Source: Pohlia nutans (Eukaryota; Streptophyta; Bryopsida; Bryales; Mniaceae). From it: a stretch of DNA of 64,000 nucleotides. Location: contig CM040089.1 in assembly GCA_022496805.1 (NCBI GenBank), positions 932,501 to 996,500 on the forward strand, read 5' to 3'. The notes below the pieces were generated by a model. The model had not been told where the DNA came from. It searched no databases and saw nothing but the letters and a program-made list of their open reading frames with translations. Position 1 is the stretch's first letter, and each line of letters starts with the position of its first letter. The position numbers were made by a program, and so were the translations under genes. Below are positions 56,491 through 64,000 of this stretch, one piece after another.

Positions 56491-57559
56491 TCTTTCTACA
56501 TAGAAACATTTGTAGAATTTGGAGCTACATTGCACCTCAAGCTCTCGTAATTGATACATTTGTTGAGGTTCGGAAGTTCCAAACATTGTGAATTCCCTTC
56601 TAAACAATCCACATCGCAACGACCGTACGTACCTATACCGCGATTGCAAAAAGTCTTCACCCGCAACACTTGGAGCTCTGTCAAGAGACCAATTTCCTCA
56701 TGATCGAATGCACAACATGTTTCACTCGAATCAAGCCATCGGTGATTCCGCAGCTTCCCAAATCCAATTACTATGCTTCTAAATCTTTCCAACTCCATGG
56801 ACTCTACAAATTACGGCTAGGATGGACTCTCATTTCTTGAAATTTGGTTGTTTCATAATCCAATTATTCTCTGCTAAAATTGAACAAGTACGATGGTACC
56901 ACTGTTAATTTCAATTCAACATATTCAAAACTTTCATGAATACTCTAAGATTTCCTACATTGTTTCTTTCATTGGTAGCAAAATGGAGAGTGTTTCTTTT
57001 AATTAATTAATTATATATTTATTTACTTTATTATTCTTGTTACAAAATGTCATATTGGTACATTAGTTTTTGGATTCCACTCTTACAAAAACTTCACAAG
57101 ACAACACGATCTAAGAGAAGCCACTTCGTTCAAGTCTTGGTTAAATTGACAACGCAATTGACAAGACACTCTAGATCATCTAGTAGTTGTAAAACTTGAC
57201 AGTTGCATTATTTTAGGACTCAAAGTTGGTACAATATACTGGAGCTGGAAAAATTTCAATCTACACAGAAAGTAGAAGCAATAGTTATGGTTGATGACGT
57301 GATCAACATTCACACCCAATTCACTATCCTTTTAGTAACCTAATCTTCACGTTGCACTCCTAGAGGCATGGACAAAAGTTCCTCAACATTATCCTTTTTG
57401 TGTCTATACAGTGCACATAAAGCATGCACCTCCGTCATGCATTTTACCATCGTAAATTTCAATTGAAAATATGCAAAATTTTCAATTTTTCTTTGGTCGT
57501 TCCAAAATCTTGAACAAAGATTATTTGTTGATTTGGAGAATGTATACAACTTCAATGTC
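56491..57559. other. Gene-poor stretch with one Cys-rich minus-strand frame
   Basis: The frame 56496-56798 (-, 100 residues) has eight or so Cys in a pattern such as CNRGIGTYGRCDVDC and a LPNLNKCINYESLRC segment. No signal peptide is apparent and no family is recognised. It may be chance or a relic. Confidence 0.3.
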
Positions 57560-57896
57560 AAAATATATGTCAACTCATAAAATTAAGCAACCAAAAAATT
57601 TTCCGAAAATCACTAAAGGTAGTGTATTACATTTCAACCAATCACTACTAATTTCATGTATAAATTGTCAAGATCTTATTCGTGAACAAATCACAAAAGA
57701 ATTTTCAATTTTAAGTTTCAAATTTTATACAAAAATATTGGTGACCATAATCATAGTTCTAACCGCATGGATAGAATCAAAAATTCATAATGTACAACTT
57801 TTATTCATATATCAAGTTCAAAATACCCCTCAGTTACATTTTATAAGACATCTTTGAAATTCTCCAAATCTGGAGAGGGGTGAGGAAGTTCAAGGA
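57560..57896. mobile_element. TTAA-type element, class E, truncated
   Basis: Matches 45185-45515 in the same orientation (tgtacaacttttattcatat, tacatttcaaccaatcac) and ends ggagaggggtgaggaagttc, with the CCCCTAA end lost. It is followed at once by the next TTAA element. Confidence 0.75.
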
Positions 57897-57900
57897 TTAA

Positions 57901-58438
57901 CCCTTTAGCGCGCCAGCGTCCATATATTGGACGACGAACAGATTAAAGCTGTTTGATTTCCATCCAAAGTGGACAGTTTTCATCCACCAATTTTTTTTTA
58001 GGTTCTTGTGTAAGTTGACTATCCTTTGTACGGTATGGATCTTCAAAATAGGTTATCATGATTTTTGGAAAAATAACACAATTGGTTTATGTCAAGTTTC
58101 ATTCTTAGTTCAAAAAGTGAGACCTTAGACATGATTTTCCAAAATAAGTAGAATCAAATAATGGAAACCATACCATCGCATAGTGCATGTTATTCCAATT
58201 TCATTCCAATATTTTAAAAAAAATTGTGTTAATTCGGGATTTTTAATTGAATTTCAAGAAAAAACCTTGCAAAATTATTTTAAAATTATTAATAAAAAAT
58301 ATGATGCATCTAACTATACAAATGTGATCTTCACATTGACATTTACAAATTTTCTTTGCACATCAACTCCATATTCGGTTTCCATCAAACATTTATAACA
58401 CTTCTTTGAAAACAATGTTGAATTGGGACGTTAAAGGG
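57901..58438. mobile_element. TTAA-flanked element, class G (538 bp)
   Basis: Ends CCCTTTAGCGCGCC and GGGACGTTAAAGGG; flanks TTAA (57897-57900 and 58439-58442). The subterminal hairpin is cgtccatatattggacg. Confidence 0.88.
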
Positions 58439-58599
58439 TTAAATCATGTCTTATCCTTGCTATATCGTTGTTTCCATAAAAACAACAAGCTCTTGTCTAA
58501 ATATTGTCTCATCGATGTTTCAGCCATGGCTAAATGATGTTAAAACATTGTCTCAATGATGGATAAATTGGTGTGTTAATATGGATTCCTTTCAAATTT

Positions 58600-58745
58600 A
58601 ATGGTGTGACTATGACCCCAAATTTTTTTTAGGAGGCGGCCTGGAAAACCCGGGGCCCCCGAAATGCGGAAATGCAGGAAAGGGGGGGGGGTACATGTAG
58701 GCGGCAGGGGGTACACGTAGGCGGCCGGAGATTTTGGAAAAAAAA
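58600..58745. repeat. Dispersed GC-rich repeat, copy 1 of 3
   Basis: Shares atggtgtgactatgacccca and the following ggcctggaaaac, gggcccc pattern with 60130-60215 and 63650-63760. It contains runs of G (ggggggggggg at ~58681) and tacacgtaggcggc twice. Confidence 0.75.
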
Positions 58746-59052
58746 AAAACTGGGGATACACGTTGGCGCAGAAGGGATGCGATGGCGATGGCTTCCTGCA
58801 TTCGGCTTGTACCGGGGAGAGAGCGATCTGTACCGGGGAGAGAGGGTTTGATCTGTGTGTTCGAGGGTTCAATCTGTACGGGAGTGTGCGCAGGGTTTCA
58901 GTTCTTCCCGGAGTGAGAAAGTCTGTTTGCGGAGGGAGTTCGACCGGGGAGCGATCGGCGCAGGGTTCGCATTTGTCGAGGGTCTGTTTCTTATGTTTTG
59001 GTATCCGGGCGGCAGGGATGCAGTTGCTCTGTTGCTCCAGAATAAAGAAGCG

Positions 59053-59161
59053 ATGGCAGATGAGAAGAATGTGGGAGCAAATATGCCGTGGTTGATCGAC
59101 CTTCGCAGGCACGATGAACGAGCTCTGTATGGTCACATAAAGGGGTCTATGCACATTCGAG
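59053..59161 (+). pseudogene. Rhodanese-like domain exon (partial)
   Basis: From ATG 59053 the frame reads MADEKNVGANMPWLIDLRRH then DERALYGHIKGSMHIRG and ends at CGAG|GTACAA. LID-R-x-x-x-ERALYGHIKGSMHI is the first strand-helix-strand of a rhodanese (sulfurtransferase) domain. The exon with the active-site Cys loop was not found downstream. It is the first exon of a gene whose remainder is unclear, or a captured piece; the surrounding low-complexity leader (gagcgatctgt repeats) recurs at 59740-59940. Confidence 0.5.
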
Positions 59162-59340
59162 GTACAAACACAACTACTCTCCATTAGGACTTTTAAACGA
59201 GTCTGTGAGTGTTCTTGTCTTGCGTAATTTAAGCAACCGTGCTTGGACCTGAGAGTGAGAGCTCATGTGGAGGATTCTTTATTGTTTCCGTCTGTTTGTT
59301 TCGTTTCCAAAACATACTCTTCACAGAATGCAGAGTTATA

Positions 59341-59460
59341 GCAGTTTAGGGTTGCAATGGCAGGCGGTGAGGGTGGATGGTGAAGGTGCGGCTCCTGTAG
59401 AGAACGTCGACACCGAAACAGATTACCTAGAACGACGAGCGGCCGATCTTAGAGAGGTAC
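59341..59460 (+). other. Possible exon, unrecognised
   Basis: After TTCACAG an open stretch reads GLQWQAVRVDGEGAAPVENV then TETDYLERRAADLRE, followed by GGTACAG. Protein-like and charged, but no family is recognised. It may be a second exon of the rhodanese-like locus in another phase. Confidence 0.3.
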
Positions 59461-59519
59461 AGTTTTCAGTGTGGGCTTTCTTTTGATAAAATTCATTTTC
59501 TTCTTCACCAATACAAGCA

Positions 59520-59636
59520 ATGATTCACTGATTTGGTTGATAGAAAATTTGGTCCCATCTGAATTATTGATTTTTCACAATAACATCAATTGAATTTGTC
59601 ATTTTAAAACCATGAATGCTTGGTCCTGTAGGGGTT
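59520..59636. mobile_element. Class A MITE, partial
   Basis: gccatgaatgcttggtcctg then taggggttatt, plus aaaatttggtcccatctgaa, match the right half of the MITEs at 6669 and 10985. Confidence 0.7.
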
Positions 59637-59739
59637 ATTCAATCAAACACTTTAGTGAAAACTTTCAGTAGAATTGTGTTGAAGAGGATGTGTTTCTATT
59701 TTGTGGTTTCAGGAGGGTTTCATGTTGAGCGATGTGTTT

Positions 59740-60215
59740 CTATTTTGATGCGCAGGGTTTCATGTCGAGCGGTGAGTGAACGAAGGTTTTGTGAGCGGTG
59801 AGTGAGCGAAGGAGTGAGCGATCGTGTTCGAGGGAGTTCGACACCGCAGGGTTTTTGTGCTTCAGTGAGGCTCGATCTGTGTGGAGCGATCTGTGTCGAG
59901 GGTTCGAGCGGGGTCTGTGTCGAGCGATCTGTGTCGATAATTTTTTTGATTTTTTGGGCTTCTTTTGGCTTATTTTTCCAATTTTGGCTTATTTTTGTGG
60001 TTTGGCCATGTGGCACCCCCTCAAGGGGGTTCATGTGGCACATTAAAATTAAAAAAAAAACAAATCTGATTTTTTCTCTCATTTTCCCACTTGAGAGCAT
60101 TTTTGACACTATGAGGTCAGAGCATTTTTGATTTAATGGTGTAACTATGACCCAAAAAACTTTTAGTGCTGGTGGCCGGAAAATACGGGCCCGTAAACTG
60201 CGGGGAGGGGGTCCA
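59740..60215. repeat. Low-complexity gagcgatctgtgtcgag region and dispersed repeat copy 2 of 3
   Basis: Repeated gagcgatctgtgtcgaggg motifs occupy 59860-59940. From ~59960 the sequence parallels 63480-63700: ccatgtggcaccccctcaag plus its mirror ggggttcatgtggcac, then ttctctcattttccca, gacactatgaggtca and ctatgaccc. The Tc1 element is inserted just after this copy. Confidence 0.75.
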
Positions 60216-60229
60216 CATAATTCAGCATA

Positions 60230-61857
60230 CAGTGACTGCCAAAACTGAGTACGAACACAGCTTACTGAAATTTAACAAACAATGTAGGGAAATTGGATGC
60301 GTCAAAAATGAAACCATAAATTGCACAGGATTACCATTGCAATCAGTCATACTTCCATGGGGATTGAGGTCTATTACACACATGTATGCATGTTAAAAAA
60401 AAAGTAAAGTGAAGTTCAGTCCAAAACTCAGTTTTGCTCACATTAGCTGGAACAAAGTTAAAAATTTGTCCACCTACCCTTAGCAACTATAACAGCTGCA
60501 ATGCGCTTAAGCATGCTTTTATACAAGTTCTTACACTCACTGGGAGTAATTGAAGCCCAACAATCCTCAACACGCTCCCACAATTCTAACATTCCTTTGG
60601 GAGGTCTCTCATATTGGTTGAGTCGACGTTTTAAAGTTGCCCACAAATGTTCGATCGGATTCAAGTCTGGAGATTGCGCCGGCCACTTCAAAAGAGTGAA
60701 TTCTTGCGAATTCAGCCAACGGCGCACACTCTTGGATGTATGCTTTGGGTCATTATCCTGTTGAAAAATCAAATTGGCAGGATCTAGATTGTATGTATGC
60801 AGTGTATGAACCAGTTCTCGCTCTAAAATTTCTCTATACATGTACTGATCCATTCTTCCCTCAATCCTACACATCATACCAAGGCCACTCGGAGTCATGC
60901 AACCCCACATCATCACTCCCCCACCTCCAAAGTTGACAGTTTGTTGCACCATTCCAGCACTTCTACTCTGTCCATCACGAAACCAACACCAACTGCGACC
61001 ATCAGAGTAAAATTGGTTGATTTTTGTTTCATCAGAAAATACTACACAATCCCAATCATCATCAGTCCAATGGCAATGACGTCTAGCAAATTCTAATTGT
61101 CCTTTAATTTGAAGAAGTGTGAGCTTTGGTTTCTTTTGTTTCACTTCACATTTCAAACCTGCTTTTCGTAACATTCTCCTCACAGTACTATCACTCATAC
61201 CAACATGAAGCTCCTCTCAAGTAATTTCCAACTTTGTGTGCAGTTTCTAAGCCACCTATAGTGATTTCTCTCACACAAGCCCTGCGATCAGCTGCACTGT
61301 ACACCTATGGCCTGCCACCAAAACTGCGATTCACATCACTCAACTCACTCAAATGTTGCTTACGAAATTGTGCAACCCAACTTTGGGATACTTGTAAGTC
61401 TCTAGCAACATTTCTAGTACTTTCACCCCTCCTCAACTTTTCTAAAGTAGCTTCTTCTATCTGCTTTCTATCAACAACAGAGAGAGACCTTAATGAAACC
61501 ATTTTGCTCAATTTGCATACATGATGTGCACTGAATAGGGACACAATTATAAATGTGAAGGCCAAGAACATGCCCATCCAAAAAAATAGACCCAGAAAAC
61601 CACTTGTGCATGTCAAATTTGTAGCATTCACCGCGTAATCCAAGTGTGAGCATAACTGAGTTTTAGAGCTAATTTACTTTGATCTATATCTTTCTCAAAT
61701 CATTTTGCATTGCTGGACTTGTAATTTGGTAGCCACATCATTTACTTGAATGTATACTTGTGCCGTCAACTGATTTGGCATTAAATGCAGTAAATTATAA
61801 AATATGAATGGCTAAAGGTAGACTAAGCTATTTCGTACTCAGTTTTGACAGTCACTG
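60230..61857 (-). mobile_element. Tc1-type DNA transposon
   Basis: 1628 bp with inverted ends CAGTGACTGCCAAAACTGAG (plus tacgaa) and the mirrored right end (CTCAGTTTTGACAGTCACTG). TA flanks each side (60228-60229 and 61858-61859), the signature of Tc1/mariner insertion. It contains one transposase gene on the minus strand, now broken. Confidence 0.97.
60458..61502 (-). pseudogene. Tc1 transposase (DD34E), disrupted
   Basis: The N-terminal helix-turn-helix part (from ATG 61502) includes SVVDRKQIEEATLEKLRRGE and QVSQSWVAQFRKQHLSEL. A TAG stop at 61305-61307 interrupts it and a ~2-nt deletion near 61211-61218 shifts the frame. The rest (61198-60458) is open: FSDETKINQ with the first catalytic Asp, GGGGVMMWGCM, FQQDNDPKHTS with the second Asp, and SPDLNPIEHLW with the Glu; 34 residues separate the second Asp and the Glu, so DD34E. 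All three catalytic residues persist. The main frame starts with an internal ATG but lacks most of the DNA-binding domain, so activity is unlikely. The style (CRIEGRMD, ILERELVHTL, QQDNDPKHTS) recalls fungal Tc1 elements more than plant mariner-like elements. Confidence 0.95.
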
Positions 61858-63480
61858 TAAAATCAAAAGGGATGGATGGATGAGACTTCGATGGCGGATG
61901 ATGGATGAATGATGGCAGCCTGATGGGGTTTTGTTGCTGTGAGCTTAGGGTTCGTTGACAATGATTTCGCTTAGGGTTTTGTTGCTGTGAGCTCTAGCTG
62001 CTGATCGTTCCTGTCCGCTTGGCACACTTCCTGGCTGGTGAGAGATTCCTACGTAAGAGTTCCTGCGTGAGATTTCTGCGCGACGAATTGCGGAATTGGT
62101 GCAATGGTTAGCGACGGCAATGGAAATGGCGATGGAAGGCTTTGTTTCGTTTTTCCCGCTTCCTGACGGGGACGGTTTGGGAGAGGTTTTTTGCAGTCCG
62201 GGTGGCGTTGCGGGATGGGCGCTGCCTCACACGTTGGGGAAGGTACATACAATTGCTTTCACAAGTTGATCAAGATCCAAGTTGTTAGGTTGTCTCTCTT
62301 GGCGCTGATCGAAGCATTGTGCTACAAGAGGTTAGGATTTATGTGTTGAGCTCTGGTTCTTCTTCATTTGGTTGATGCTTCAGCTGTGGTGAAGGAGTGA
62401 ATCATGCTGTTTGCTGGAATTCATCTCACGGTGAGAACATTGTATTCTCCTATCACTGTAATTATAGATGTAGAAGGTAGGGTAATCCTAGTTAGCAAGA
62501 GGTGTTTACAACTCGTAACAACCACAATAACAAGCTGCTCCAGTAAGTGTATATTTTTCTTCTGGAATGGATGGCAAGTCATCTGGTAATGTATCTGTCT
62601 TTTGGTGTGAGGAGCTCGTTCTTGACAAAATGTATTGTGAAGTGCATGTGATGATTTGTTCAGTCCGTTGTTATTCTCTTCTGGAGGTCACTAAAAAGAA
62701 TCAGGCTTCTAGCTTATTGGGTGCCTTGTTTTTTTGCATGTAAACCACCGTATTTGTGCCACTTCGTGATCACTATATATCAGTTTGTATCAGTTCCTTA
62801 CATTTTAAATTTTGATATGTACACCGTTGGTATATAGTGGCTTCCTAGGGTGGTTTATCTTAGTCTCTATTACTAAGGTAGAGAATACTACTTTAACCTC
62901 TATAGGCGTGTGATTTTGGGGAGATGTATAATGCAACAATGAGATATTTGGGTACATGAGCCAAATCTGTTGAAGTCAATTTTTTATCACTGTGTATCAG
63001 TGTATGCATGAATTTTTGAGTCTGGATTCTTATTAATGGAGTCAAGGGAGCTCTTGAAACAATTTTAGGGTTTTTCTACGAGCTTTTTGTCAATGAGTAG
63101 TGCAAAAAAGTTGTTTGAAGATCTCTTGCTCGTTGTGCAGATGAGACGAATCGAAGAGCCTGAAGACCCATAAGAAGAAGAATAGGCGGGAAGCTTGCTT
63201 TGGACGTGAATTCGATGCTTTCAGCCTATATCGAGCACTGGAAATGGTTCTGTAACTGGAGGGGCAAGCTTATTGTCAATCATCTGGGGATTCTATGGAC
63301 CATTTAAATGGCGTCTGTCGAATTACGGTTTAGGTTGAAGATGTTGTTCGAGGATGGTATGGATAAGTTTAGGTTTGTTCGGTTAATTTCGGGCGTGAAT
63401 CTGGAAATGTATGTAAACATTTTTGGAACTCTTATTTTGGATCACTGTAAACATTTTGTTTCATATTTGGGTTTTTTTCA
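61858..63480. other. Region with promoter-like features, no recognised gene
   Basis: 61900-62000 holds two copies of ggttttgttgctgtgagct and telo-box-like ttagggtt motifs. It looks like a plant promoter/5' leader for a plus-strand transcript, but the open frames downstream (for example from 62104) are short and unrecognised. A last-exon-like ATGAGACGAATCGAAGAGCC after GTGCAG at ~63140 is too short to call. Confidence 0.35.
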
Positions 63481-63770
63481 CGCACATATACAAGGTGTTT
63501 GGAAATTTTTTATTTTTTTGAATTTTGTGTTTTTGCCATGTGGCACCCCCACAAGGGGGTCCATGTGACACAATAAAACAAAAATCAAATCTGAAATTTT
63601 CTCTCATATTTTCCACCTGAAAGCACATCGTGACACTATGAGGTCAAGCAAATTGACTATGACCCCAAAATTGATGCAGAATCGTGGCCCGGAAAACACG
63701 GGTCCCGGAAAACGCGGGCATGGCATATTTTGGGGGGGTCCACGTAAGCACGGGGGGTCTGCGTGCAAAA
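63481..63770. repeat. Dispersed repeat, copy 3 of 3
   Basis: gccatgtggcacccccacaa with its mirror ggggtccatgtgacac, then ttctctcatattttcc, gacactatgaggtca, ctatgacccc and a GC-rich tail (gtggcccggaaaacacgggt). Parallel to 59960-60215, here without the Tc1 insertion. Confidence 0.8.
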
Positions 63771-63789
63771 AATGTGAGAGGGTCCACGT

Positions 63790-64000
63790 CCTCTGGAATG
63801 ATGAGCTGGAAATGATGAACTGGAAATGATGAGCTGGAACCATAAAAACTATGAGCTGGAATCCATGACCCCGGTGCCAATCATATCTGTCAACCTGACC
63901 CGTCATCTCTCTCAGCCTGACCAATTGCAGTCTCAATCGGCGCCTTCTGTCTTTGTCTCTGCCTCGCCCGGCGCATTCTGTCTTTGTCTCTGTGTCGCCC
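63790..64000. repeat. Short minisatellites at the window end
   Basis: tgatgagctggaaa-type units repeat ~4 times at 63799-63862. A ~33-bp direct repeat (ggcgcnttctgtctttgtct then ctgnctcgccc) is at 63938-64000 and may continue beyond the window. Confidence 0.75.

Noticed and set aside
14225..58442. CCCCTAAA/TTTAGGGG motifs as interstitial telomere repeats
   Set aside because: Each occurs once per element end, in inverted pairs next to TTAA, and never as a tandem CCCTAAA array. They are transposon ends that happen to resemble the plant telomere unit.
1..64000. Clustered trafficking genes (BLOS2, GOS1, TRAPPC5) as a functional gene cluster
   Set aside because: They are tens of kilobases apart, on different strands, with unrelated genes and transposons between them; co-location looks like chance.

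Overview
This window is nuclear DNA of a streptophyte plant, most likely a non-seed plant such as a bryophyte; I cannot name the species. Evidence: spliced genes with GT-AG introns, a plant-type cytosolic tRNA-Ser(GCU), telo-box motifs at start codons, a plant-style CACTA transposon, a fragment of the phylloquinone gene menB/NS, and a Crinkler-type kinase gene of a kind I associate mainly with early-diverging plants, oomycetes and fungi. AT-rich transposon-derived DNA fills most of the space between genes. Base composition and intron structure give no sign of a bacterial or organellar origin.

Genes in order: a two-exon CRN-like coiled-coil/kinase gene (1.4-3.8 kb, +); a six-exon membrane-anchored alpha/beta hydrolase (4.6-7.8 kb, -); BLOS2, a BLOC-1 subunit (10.6-11.4 kb, -); the Golgi Qb-SNARE GOS1/GOS12 (30.7-32.4 kb, +); tRNA-Ser(GCU) (38.2 kb, -); a small two-exon gene with a possible mitochondrial leader (38.3-38.9 kb, -); Hikeshi/OPI10, the Hsp70 nuclear import carrier (40.3-42.5 kb, -); TRAPPC5/Trs31, a TRAPP subunit (52.6-55.2 kb, -, eight exons); and a rhodanese-like exon near 59.1 kb. 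Three of these (BLOS2, GOS1, TRAPPC5) serve vesicle traffic. This is probably chance: they are far apart and interleaved with transposons.

Mobile DNA: a 5.4-kb CACTA element (14.8-20.2 kb) with a CTA target duplication that keeps a tnp2 C-terminal DUF4216 segment and a TNP1-like exon and also carries a formin FH2 exon; a 7.5-kb inverted-repeat element (20.7-28.2 kb) that contains three exons of menB, a GC-rich palindrome island and a ~142-bp tandem array; a Tc1-type DD34E transposon (60.2-61.9 kb) with TA duplications and a broken transposase; one PIF/Harbinger-like MITE; and several foldback elements.

The most striking feature is a swarm of at least 16 non-coding elements in about seven length classes (200-812 bp), almost all bounded by TTAA followed by CCCCTAAA-type inverted ends. 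Two of them lie inside one copy of a segmental repeat (43.9-45.7 kb). The other copy (37.5-37.9 kb, inverted) has a single TTAA-like site at each matching position. The window therefore shows a 4-bp TTAA target duplication directly, the hallmark of piggyBac-type transposition, which is rarely discussed in land plants. Several of these elements sit in introns of the hydrolase, BLOS2, GOS1, Hikeshi and TRAPPC5.

Other structures worth attention: a chimeric BLOS2/GOS1 duplicate downstream of GOS1, a ~168-bp near-perfect hairpin at 50.8-51.2 kb, and a ~52-bp-arm hairpin in an intron at 38.6 kb.
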